Made by a program: the position numbers and the translations under genes
Assembly: GCF_005860765.1 (NCBI RefSeq)
Contig: NZ_VCEI01000025.1
Coordinates: 930,001-994,000, forward strand
From: Dyadobacter sediminis
GTDB lineage: Bacteria > Bacteroidota > Bacteroidia > Cytophagales > Spirosomataceae
Direction of reading: 5' to 3'
Length of the DNA: 64,000 nt
The notes under the pieces: model-generated
What the model was told of the DNA's origin: nothing
The model's input: only the letters and a program-made list of their open reading frames with translations
Databases searched by the model: none
In this document: positions 52,138 through 59,329 of the stretch, piece after piece
Layout of the letters: the number at the start of each line of letters is the position of its first letter
How positions within the stretch are numbered: position 1 is the first letter of the stretch

Positions 52138-55100
52138 TTAGAAGCTGAGATTTACACCCACCAGAAAAGATCTTGAATTGGGATACGAATCAGAGTCAAT
52201 TCCGCGTAAAATGTTGTTTTGCCCCGACTGGTTTGTCTCGGGATCAAAGCCGGTATAATGGGTGATCACAAACAGATTTTGTCCTGAAACATACAGTTTC
52301 GCGTTGCTTATGCCGGTTTTTGACAGCCATGAAGAGGGAAAATTATATCCGAGCGAAAGCGAGCCTAATCTCAGGAACGAACCGTCTTCAATCTGTGCAT
52401 CGGAGAACAGGAATGCACGGTTCAGCGTTGCTCTTGGTATTGTATTGCTCGGGTTTGCAGGAGTCCAGCGGTCTTTTACGCGCGCCGAACTGTTCTTTTG
52501 TCCCGTTGGCAAATCAAGGTCTGCACGCGTGCTGTTCAGGATTTTGTTTCCGTAAACATAGTTGAAGGATGCGCTCAGATCGAAACCTTTGTAACTGAAA
52601 TCATTGGTAAAGCCGCCAAAGAATTTAGGCTGTGCATTGCCGATGAACGTGCGGTCTTTTGCATCAAGAACGCCGTCGCCATTCAGGTCTTTGTATTTTC
52701 TGTCGCCTGGAACGGCTGTTTTCTGAGCACTGGCCGCCATGTTTTCACCGGTCTGGAAAATGCCGTCGCTTACATAACCGTAAAACGAGTTGAGCGGCCT
52801 TCCGGGTACAATCACCACGGGATCGTTGATTTTAAGATAACCGTTGATTTCGCCCGTCAGGATCTGTGAAACCGGGCCAAGGTCCAGCACTTTGTTTTTA
52901 TTGGCTGCCATGTTGAAGTTGATGTTCCATTTCAGGTCTTTTGTCAGCACATTGGCCTGAATGCCTAATTCAATTCCTTTGTTTTCAATGCTTCCGATAT
53001 TCTGAAGCGCCGTCGAAAATCCTGTTGACCACGGAACATTGATGTTCAGAAGCATGTCGGTTGTTTTTTTGTAATAAGCATCAAAAGTCAGGTTCAGACG
53101 GTTCCGGAAAAGGCCAAGATCCAGACCCAGGTCCGTTTGCGCCGTCGTTTCCCATTTCAGGTTCGGATTGGAAATGTTGCCGGGAAAAAACCCTTTCATA
53201 ACCTTGTCGCCAATGATGTAACTCGCACCGGCCAGTCCGGCGAGTGACTGATAACTGTTGATTTCCTGGTTACCGATTTTGCCATAGCTCAGCCGGAGTT
53301 TCAGTTCGTCAATGGCGGTGATGTTTTTGATAAATTCCTCCTCGGACAACTTCCAGGCAATGGAGCCGGAAGGGAAAAATCCGTATTTGTTGTTGTTTCC
53401 GAATTTGGAAGAACCGTCCGCACGGCCCGTCAAGGTCAGCAAATACTTGTCGTTAAAACCGTAATTGATGCGGCCGATGTAGGAAATCAGGCTCCAGTCC
53501 AGCACGTTGGTTACGGGCGAGCTGATGATCGCGCCCGAACCGAGATTGTCGGCGCCCAGCAAATCGTTGACAAAGCCCGACGCAGCGGAAGTCAGCAGAT
53601 TGCGCGTGTACTTTTGTGCTGAAAAACCGGCAAGAACCGTAACGGCATGTTTATCAAAAGACTTGTTGTACGTAAACGTGTTTTCGTTCAGCCAGGAAGT
53701 GCCGCCTGCCGTGGAGACACGGCCGATGCCCTGCGCACTTGCGCCCGCAAGAATGGTGCGCGGCGCATAGTATTTTTCTCCGGTATGGGTAATATCCGCA
53801 CCGACGCTGGTCCTGAATTCCAGGCCGTCCAGGATTTTGTAATTGGCAAAGACATTTCCAAGAAAACGCGTGCTGACCGATTTGTTGGTGAGTTCCAGCG
53901 CCGTAGCAACCGGATTTCCGATCGGGATGCCGCGGTCACTTTCCAGCACGTAAGTGCCGTCCGGGTTCCGTATTTTCAGGATCGGGTTAAAATCCAGCGC
54001 AGACACAATCACGCCCTGCGTTCCTTCGCCGCCGCCAGTACTGCTCAGTGCCTGATTGGCACTGGTATTGGCAATACTCAGATTGGAGCCGAGCGTCAGC
54101 TTGGAATTGGCCTGTTTTTCAAAATTGAAGCGGGCCGAATAGCGTTTGAAATTGGAATTGATAATGATACCGGCCTGGTCAAAATAGCTGAGCGAGAGCG
54201 AGTACTTGGTTTTGGCATCCCCGCCCGAAGCCGCAACCTGATAATTCTGCATCGGCGCAGACCTGAAAATTTCATCCTGCCAGTTGGTTCCTTCGCCGAA
54301 AGAAGCAATTTGTTCCGGTGTATAAATGACTTTTCCATTGGCATCATTGACGAGTTGAGCGTACTCTGCTGCATGGAGGAGCGGCAGCGTTTTCGAAACC
54401 TTCTGGACGCCGTAATACGCATTCAGGTCGATTTTCATTTTGCCTTCCTGACCTTTTTTTGTTGTGACCAGCACAACGCCGTTCGCGCCGCGTGCACCGT
54501 AAATGGCGGCGGCAGAAGCATCTTTCAGAACTTCAATCGATACAATATCATTGGGGTTGATGAGCGAAAGCGCATTCAGTTTCGGGCCGACTGTTGCGCC
54601 GCCTGCCGTGGCACTGTTGTCATTAAAAACCGGGAATCCGTCGATCACATACAACGGTTCGCTGCCCGTATTGACCGAATTGCTGCCGCGTATGCGGATG
54701 CTCGTAGCGCCGCCCGGCTGATTGGATGTACTTGTAACCTGCACGCCGGCAGCCCGTCCGCGCAAGCCGTTATCCAACGAAGCAACCGGCGTTTTCTTGA
54801 ACTGTGCTTCCGAAATGGAAGATACGGAGCCGGTCAGATCACTCTTTTTCTGCACACCGTAACCAATGACCACCAGTTCGTTAAGCTGTTTGGTGTCTTC
54901 CTGCAAAGTCACATCAATAGCGCTCCGGTTATTTACCTGAACTTCCTGAGAAAGAAAACCGATTCCTGAAAAAACAAGCACAGCGTCCGGTGCTACTTGG
55001 ATTGAGAATTTACCCTGCGCATCCGTTGCAGTTCCGGTTAATGTGTTTTTTACCAGAATGTTAATTCCGGGAATCGCTGCCTGTTCGTTCTGGGATTTTA

Positions 55101-55215
55101 CCAGACCTGTAACTGTTACGGATTGTCCATAACCATAAAGGGAAACGAATACAGATAGCAGTAAGGACCACTGAAAACCAGTTCCGTCAAATCGTCGTAA
55201 AGTTATTTTTAACAT
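52138..55215 (-). CDS. SusC/RagA-like TonB-dependent receptor, no STN domain
   Basis: 1025 residues. A signal segment (QWSLLLSVFVSLYGYGQS) is followed by a carboxypeptidase-regulatory-like domain (GLVKSQNEQAAIPGINILVK), TonB box-like LVVIGYGVQKKSDLTG, a plug (RGRAAGVQVTS, IRIRGSNSVN) and a barrel ending in GVNLSF. Unlike the SusC at 43.4 kb it has no STN domain, so it is not controlled through FecR. Its promoter carries the shared TTACTTTGTCTA motif (see 55263-55319). It imports the sulfated ligand captured by the SusD at 50645. Confidence 0.93.
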   Translation of the reverse strand: MLKITLRRFDGTGFQWSLLLSVFVSLYGYGQSVTVTGLVKSQNEQAAIPGINILVKNTLTGTATDAQGKFSIQVAPDAVLVFSGIGFLSQEVQVNNRSAIDVTLQEDTKQLNELVVIGYGVQKKSDLTGSVSSISEAQFKKTPVASLDNGLRGRAAGVQVTSTSNQPGGATSIRIRGSNSVNTGSEPLYVIDGFPVFNDNSATAGGATVGPKLNALSLINPNDIVSIEVLKDASAAAIYGARGANGVVLVTTKKGQEGKMKIDLNAYYGVQKVSKTLPLLHAAEYAQLVNDANGKVIYTPEQIASFGEGTNWQDEIFRSAPMQNYQVAASGGDAKTKYSLSLSYFDQAGIIINSNFKRYSARFNFEKQANSKLTLGSNLSIANTSANQALSSTGGGEGTQGVIVSALDFNPILKIRNPDGTYVLESDRGIPIGNPVATALELTNKSVSTRFLGNVFANYKILDGLEFRTSVGADITHTGEKYYAPRTILAGASAQGIGRVSTAGGTSWLNENTFTYNKSFDKHAVTVLAGFSAQKYTRNLLTSAASGFVNDLLGADNLGSGAIISSPVTNVLDWSLISYIGRINYGFNDKYLLTLTGRADGSSKFGNNNKYGFFPSGSIAWKLSEEEFIKNITAIDELKLRLSYGKIGNQEINSYQSLAGLAGASYIIGDKVMKGFFPGNISNPNLKWETTAQTDLGLDLGLFRNRLNLTFDAYYKKTTDMLLNINVPWSTGFSTALQNIGSIENKGIELGIQANVLTKDLKWNINFNMAANKNKVLDLGPVSQILTGEINGYLKINDPVVIVPGRPLNSFYGYVSDGIFQTGENMAASAQKTAVPGDRKYKDLNGDGVLDAKDRTFIGNAQPKFFGGFTNDFSYKGFDLSASFNYVYGNKILNSTRADLDLPTGQKNSSARVKDRWTPANPSNTIPRATLNRAFLFSDAQIEDGSFLRLGSLSLGYNFPSSWLSKTGISNAKLYVSGQNLFVITHYTGFDPETNQSGQNNILRGIDSDSYPNSRSFLVGVNLSF

Positions 55216-55262
55216 AGGGTTGTAATAGGATTGAATACATGGATGATTGAGGTGTAGTAAAC

Positions 55263-55319
55263 TATTAACTCTATTAATTATGTAGACAAAGTAAGGATAA
55301 TTACCTTAAACAATCCAAA
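55263..55319 (-). promoter_or_regulatory. Sulfatase-cluster promoter motif, copy 1 (leftward, SusC-SusD-sulfatase operon)
   Basis: Read on the minus strand: TTTG (plus 55316-55319), 21 nt, TTACTTTG (55287-55294), then TCTACATAATTAATAGAG. The core TTACTTTGTCTA and the following TTAATAGA match copies at 55496-55552 and 56516-56570. The dyad CTAC-N7-ATAG follows the -7 box, where a transcript start is expected. The SusC start is about 70 nt downstream. Confidence 0.75.
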
Positions 55320-55495
55320 TTTGTGAATAACTGTTTGTCCGGATTTTAGTAAATTTAGATGTAACTAGTTAGTTTAAAGCATGTTGTTTCATTCAGCAGG
55401 AAAAGCTCATATTCATTGTTCTTGGCACCAAATGAATACATATGACAACCCGGATTATCGGGAACAAGATTATTACAATGTATTCTCCGTTTCTT

Positions 55496-55552
55496 TTTGC
55501 AATTCTGAACTCTTTAAATTTACTTTGTCTATAATTTTAATAGATTATTCCG
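55496..55552 (+). promoter_or_regulatory. Sulfatase-cluster promoter motif, copy 2 (rightward, unknown gene)
   Basis: TTTG at 55496-55499, 20 nt, TTACTTTG at 55520-55527, then TCTATAATTTTAATAGATTA. It has the dyad CTAT-N7-ATAG right after the -7 box. The gene at 55615 follows with a Shine-Dalgarno-like AGGAG. Confidence 0.75.
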
Positions 55553-55614
55553 CAGTGAGCCACCCATTTGCCGGAATGCCGTTTTGAACATGATATTCCA
55601 TCCGCAGGAGTCCT

Positions 55615-56004
55615 ATGATTTTAGAAAAAGCATTTTATGTGGGCGGGGACAGGATCGCCAAAATAACAGTCCGGGGAAAGTTTACAGCAAGCTGCGATGA
55701 AATAACGCTTGATTTCGAGTTTTTGATCAAGGAAAAATACGACACCGACTTCCGGCAGCCGATCGGCGAAAACCATCCGCAGTACTGGAAACTTAAAAAG
55801 GCCAGTTCCGGCAGGTCCCAGTTACTGCAACTTGAATACAGCGGAATTTCCCGCAAGCAACTCAGAGAAGCCATTTCAGCATTTAAAGTACAGGTTGGAC
55901 CGGGTAACAGTCTGGCGTATAAAATTCCGATTGAGGAAAAGATAAAATACCTGAAAGGAATGCGTACGACCGCATCGAGCCGGCGGGTATCGCAAGTAGC
56001 TTGA
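55615..56004 (+). CDS. Unknown 129-residue protein under the sulfatase-cluster promoter
   Basis: A good start: AGGAG about 5 nt before the ATG, and codon use like the neighbours. The chain is soluble, charged, mixed alpha/beta (FYVGGDRIAKITVRGKF, ITLDFEFLIKEKYD, GISRKQLREAISAFKVQVG). It lacks a signal peptide, cysteine pairs and known catalytic motifs. Its promoter is near-identical to those of the two sulfatase operons, so it probably serves the same response. Not recognised; could be a regulator or an accessory factor. Confidence 0.55.
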   Translation: MILEKAFYVGGDRIAKITVRGKFTASCDEITLDFEFLIKEKYDTDFRQPIGENHPQYWKLKKASSGRSQLLQLEYSGISRKQLREAISAFKVQVGPGNSLAYKIPIEEKIKYLKGMRTTASSRRVSQVA

Positions 56005-56515
56005 ATGCGATATGCATTTTCTTCAGATTGCCAGAAAGTCGTTACCGGTTCTTTTGTCAGCTTTTGCCCTGTTTGCGTTCCGTGTGTTTCTCAGAAACCG
56101 GAAGCTGCAGTACAGCAAAATCCTGCCAGGCCAGACAGGGTGATCATCATGGCCGATGATCCGGGCAGCAAGGTGATGAAGGTGAAGCCATTGACAATGT
56201 ATATGCCAGGAAACAAGAGCCAAAATAGGGGTTTCCAATTCGGTTCCCAATGGACTATTGCATAAAAATAAACATTTTCAAGAGTACGGGCATTATCGCA
56301 TACAGATACCCGGCAAAACCAGTAATCAGGCCGGAAAAGCCGGAATCCTTGAAACGGAAAGCCGGCAGCAGTTATTTAAAATTGAAGCCGATTTACAAGG
56401 ACGGCCGGAAAGTTATACCGACAGTTACTTTCCGGAATGGGGGGTAAAAACCTTCAGAATGAACGGAAAGAAAAAATTATTAAAAACAAAACCTTAAAAA
56501 TTATCGCTATTCACT
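56005..56515. other. Intergenic stretch with traces of decayed coding sequence
   Basis: On the minus strand a hydrophobic frame (about 56090-56250, WKPLFWLLFPGIYIVNG) and a second one in another frame (about 56260-56375, LITGFAGYLYAIMP) look like two pieces of one membrane protein broken by a frameshift, but neither has a start. On the plus strand, competing frames exist too. No gene is called. Confidence 0.3.
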
Positions 56516-56570
56516 TTTTTATATGAGGGCAATGTCTTTACTTTGTCTATAAAGTTAATAGAGTAATTCG
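56516..56570 (+). promoter_or_regulatory. Sulfatase-cluster promoter motif, copy 3 (rightward, sulfatase operon)
   Basis: T-rich -33 position at 56516-56518, then TTACTTTG at 56538-56545 and TCTATAAAGTTAATAGAG. The dyad CTAT-N7-ATAG is present. The transcript would begin near 56550 and carry a leader of about 265 nt before the sulfatase start at 56816, including the short frame at 56617-56706. Confidence 0.75.
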
Positions 56571-56616
56571 TCAGCCACCGGCGGATTGTTCTCAATTGTT
56601 TTAAATTTTCCTGGTT

Positions 56617-56706
56617 ATGAATCTTGATTCTGAAAAGATCACTTCAGCTGATCCTATGGTGGCTTCTTCTGCAATTCTTCCGATCTCTCAAAAGGGCTGT
56701 TGTTGA
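56617..56706 (+). CDS. 29-codon upstream reading frame ending Gly-Cys-Cys-stop (candidate leader peptide)
   Basis: ATG at 56617, TGA at 56704-56706. The chain starts MNLDSEK, is polar in the middle and ends with Ser-Gln-Lys-Gly-Cys-Cys. The two cysteine codons (TGT TGT) are the last sense codons. It lies in the long 5' leader of the sulfatase mRNA, 47 nt after the shared promoter motif and 110 nt before the sulfatase start. Short leaders ending in cysteine runs control sulfur genes by ribosome stalling in mycobacteria. Here the same role is inferred only. No clear terminator/antiterminator pair was found after it, though AAGGCA near 56713 can pair with TGCCTT near 56760. Confidence 0.4.
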   Translation: MNLDSEKITSADPMVASSAILPISQKGCC

Positions 56707-56815
56707 TCCGGTAAGGCATTTTTTGTCGCGCTGCGTTTCACATGTTCCTGTTTCCGGCTGCCTTGTAAATGCAGTCTTCCAGTCTGTTTACGGCTTTAAC
56801 TTTCTTTACTTTCCT

Positions 56816-58462
56816 ATGAAAATATATGTATCTGCTTTGCTTGCTTTAATGGGTTCTTCCGGGGTTCACGCGCAGAAACATCAGGCAAATGATTCCCGGC
56901 CGAACATCATCCTGATTATGGTGGACGATCTGGGTTACTCGGATATCGGTGCATACGGTTCCGAGATCCAAACGCCCAATCTGGATCAGCTGGCGGCGGA
57001 GGGCATCCGGTTTCGTGAATTTTACAACAATTCCATTTGTGCGCCCACGCGTGCCTCGCTGATTACCGGTCAGTATCCGCACAAAGCCGGTGTGGGTTAT
57101 TTCAATGTAAACCTTGGCCTGCCTGCCTATCAGGGTTATTTGAACAAAGAGTCGCTTACGTTCGGGGAAGTGCTTCGGAATGCGGGTTACAGCACGCTTT
57201 TAAGCGGAAAATGGCACGTTGGAAATGACAGTCTGGCCTGGCCGAACCAGCGTGGATTCGACCGTTTTTACGGTTTTATCAACGGAGCCAGCAATTATTT
57301 TGATATTGGAAAATACGGCCAGGCGCCCCCGGTTGAACTTGTCGAGAACAACAAACGCATCCATTTGCCGCCTGACAAATACCTGACGGACGAAATTGCC
57401 GATCACGCCATTACTTTCCTGGACGAGCAAAGCAAAACCTCAAAGCCCTTCTTTCTGTACCTTGCATTCAACGCACCGCACTGGCCGTTGCAGGCGCATG
57501 AAGCCGATATTTCCAAATACAAAGGCCGCTACAACATCGGCTGGGATTCACTGCGAAAAGAACGGATCAAGCGTCAAATTGAATTCGGCATTACGGATCC
57601 GAAACAGTCGGTAGCCGGCAGGGATTCCGAAGTTGCGCCGTGGGAAAATGTGCCTTATGACGAAAAACAGCTTTGGCAAACCAAAATGGAAATCTATGCC
57701 GCTATGGTCGACCGCGTGGATCAGAACATCGGAAAGCTGCGTGAAAAACTGAAAGCTCTGCGGAAAGACCAGAATACACTGATCATTTTTATTTCAGACA
57801 ATGGCGCTCAGGGCGGTTACTCGGGTGCTTCGCCGCGCAGGCCGCAGCGCAATTCCGGCCCTGCCGGGACAGCCGGTTCGTATGTGTATCAGGATCAGCC
57901 GTGGGCATATGTTTCCAATACGCCGCATGCCAGTTATAAAAACAACATGCATGAAGGCGGTATCAGCGCGCCGTTTATTGCCTGGTTTCCGAAACAGATC
58001 AAAGCAAACCGCATTGTAAAAGGCACGGGGCATCTGATCGATCTTGCGCCCACGTTTTATGAGCTGGCGAAAGCTGCCTATCCTGCAACCAATGCCGGCG
58101 TGAACACGAATCCGCTTCCGGGAAAAAGCCTTGTGCCGGCACTGACAGGCAAAACGGAGCAGGTGGAACGGGCTGAGCCGATATGCTGGGAACGTGCGGG
58201 CAACAGGGCGGTAAGAAAAGGAAAATGGAAAATCGTGTCCAGTTATCCCTCTTATGCGTGGGAATTGTACGACCTGGAAAAAGACAGAGGCGAAACAAGC
58301 AACCTGGCTGCAAGCAGGACGGATATTGTAAATGAATTGTCAGCCGATTATTTCCGATGGGCCGAAAAGACAGGCGTTGTGGACTACGAAAAGATCAAAC
58401 CTGCCACCCCGGTCGGAGCGCCTGTCCAGCGTCCGAACCGGCAGGCGGCCCTGGGTCTCTGA
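56816..58462 (+). CDS. Secreted S1 sulfatase, CAPTR type
   Basis: 548 residues from ATG 56816, selected because it starts a signal peptide (KIYVSALLALMGSSGVHAQ). Formylglycine motif Cys75-Ala-Pro-Thr-Arg (NSICAPTRASLITG); metal motif IMVDDLGYSDIG at 35-46, LSGKWHVG and ISDNGAQGG. It is an arylsulfatase-like member with a different subfamily signature from the CGPSR and CTPSR enzymes nearby. It is the first structural gene of an operon with the rhodanese-thioredoxin gene 76 bp downstream. A long 5' leader with a short reading frame precedes it. Confidence 0.88.
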   Translation: MKIYVSALLALMGSSGVHAQKHQANDSRPNIILIMVDDLGYSDIGAYGSEIQTPNLDQLAAEGIRFREFYNNSICAPTRASLITGQYPHKAGVGYFNVNLGLPAYQGYLNKESLTFGEVLRNAGYSTLLSGKWHVGNDSLAWPNQRGFDRFYGFINGASNYFDIGKYGQAPPVELVENNKRIHLPPDKYLTDEIADHAITFLDEQSKTSKPFFLYLAFNAPHWPLQAHEADISKYKGRYNIGWDSLRKERIKRQIEFGITDPKQSVAGRDSEVAPWENVPYDEKQLWQTKMEIYAAMVDRVDQNIGKLREKLKALRKDQNTLIIFISDNGAQGGYSGASPRRPQRNSGPAGTAGSYVYQDQPWAYVSNTPHASYKNNMHEGGISAPFIAWFPKQIKANRIVKGTGHLIDLAPTFYELAKAAYPATNAGVNTNPLPGKSLVPALTGKTEQVERAEPICWERAGNRAVRKGKWKIVSSYPSYAWELYDLEKDRGETSNLAASRTDIVNELSADYFRWAEKTGVVDYEKIKPATPVGAPVQRPNRQAALGL

Positions 58463-58538
58463 TTACGTATATATCAGTGCGTTTAGTTGTTTATCTATGT
58501 TCCAAAAATCATTTTTTAACCTTTTTAATCCTTAGCTA

Positions 58539-59261
58539 ATGAAAAAACGGACCTTGTTATCCATGCTGTTTTTTGCCCTGTTTCTGAGTACGACCGGATT
58601 TGCGCAGAAAGCATTGAAAAGAGAATTGCTGTCCTTTGAAGCATTTGAGGCCAAGCTGAAAGCAGCCGGCAAAGATGCACAGATTCTGGATGCCCGCTTG
58701 CCGGAAGAGTATGTACAGAATCATCTTGAAGGTGCCGTCAGTTTCAACATTGCCGATCAGGCGGATTTTGAAAAGAAAAGTGCCGGACTGAATAAAGACA
58801 AGCCTGTTTTTATCTATTCCATTGGTAACGGGCGCAGCGGTATTCTTGCCGAGGATCTGAGAAAAGCAGGTTTTAAAGACGTTACCGAAATTCCCGGCGG
58901 CCTTAGCAAATGGATCGGTCTGGGCAGGCCGGTTATTTCCACCGTAGGAAAAGGGCTTTCGCTGGATGAATACACGGCTTCTTTAAAAAGCGACAAACTC
59001 GTTCTGGTCGATTTCGGCTCGCGTTACTGCCCGGGCTGCAAGCGTCTGGACCCAACGATCGATTCAATCAAAACGGAACAGGCATCCAACGTTAAAGTCA
59101 TTAAAATCGAAGCATACGAGAACAAATCGCTGGTGAAAGAACTGGGTGTAGTCGGCCTTCCGACGCTGATCCTTTACCGCAACAACCGGGCAATCTGGGA
59201 GAAAAAAGGCGGAGCCAGTAAAGCTGAAATTGAGAAAATCCTGAAAGAACAGGCATTGTAA
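58539..59261 (+). CDS. Secreted rhodanese-like/thioredoxin-like two-domain protein
   Basis: 240 residues. Signal peptide (MKKRTLLSMLFFALFLSTTG, mature near FAQK). Residues about 30-130 form a rhodanese fold (AQILDARLPEEYVQNHLEGA), but the catalytic loop is Ser94-I-G-N-G-R-S, where active enzymes have Cys at the first position. Residues about 140-240 are a thioredoxin fold with Cys164-Pro-Gly-Cys167 (not the usual CGPC). It is probably a periplasmic redox or sulfur-carrier protein; sulfur transfer by the rhodanese part is unlikely. It is 76 bp after the sulfatase and shares its transcript. Confidence 0.83.
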   Translation: MKKRTLLSMLFFALFLSTTGFAQKALKRELLSFEAFEAKLKAAGKDAQILDARLPEEYVQNHLEGAVSFNIADQADFEKKSAGLNKDKPVFIYSIGNGRSGILAEDLRKAGFKDVTEIPGGLSKWIGLGRPVISTVGKGLSLDEYTASLKSDKLVLVDFGSRYCPGCKRLDPTIDSIKTEQASNVKVIKIEAYENKSLVKELGVVGLPTLILYRNNRAIWEKKGGASKAEIEKILKEQAL

Positions 59262-59283
59262 CAAGGCAGAACCCGTTTTTTTT

Positions 59284-59320
59284 AATTCCCCGGTCTGTCA
59301 ATCGGATCGGGGAATTTTTC
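59284..59320 (+). terminator. Terminator of the sulfatase/rhodanese-thioredoxin operon
   Basis: AATTCCCCG pairs with CGGGGAATT and is followed by TTTC. It ends the rightward operon just before the convergent sulfatase gene. Confidence 0.85.
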
Positions 59321-59329
59321 ATGATCTGA

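Noticed and set aside
53647..54969. Long rightward frame of 440 codons inside the second SusC gene
   Set aside because: Antisense shadow; SusC domains on the other strand are unambiguous.
55215..55263. Short leader frame between promoter copy 1 and SusC
   Set aside because: It has no cysteine codons and overlaps the SusC start, so it does not support the leader-peptide idea.
55381..55587. 68-codon rightward frame between the two divergent promoters
   Set aside because: Contains promoter copy 2 within it, and the translation is unremarkable.
56258..56497. 79-codon rightward frame in 56.2-56.5 kb
   Set aside because: Competes with other frames; no start context or motif. Kept only as part of an unassigned stretch.
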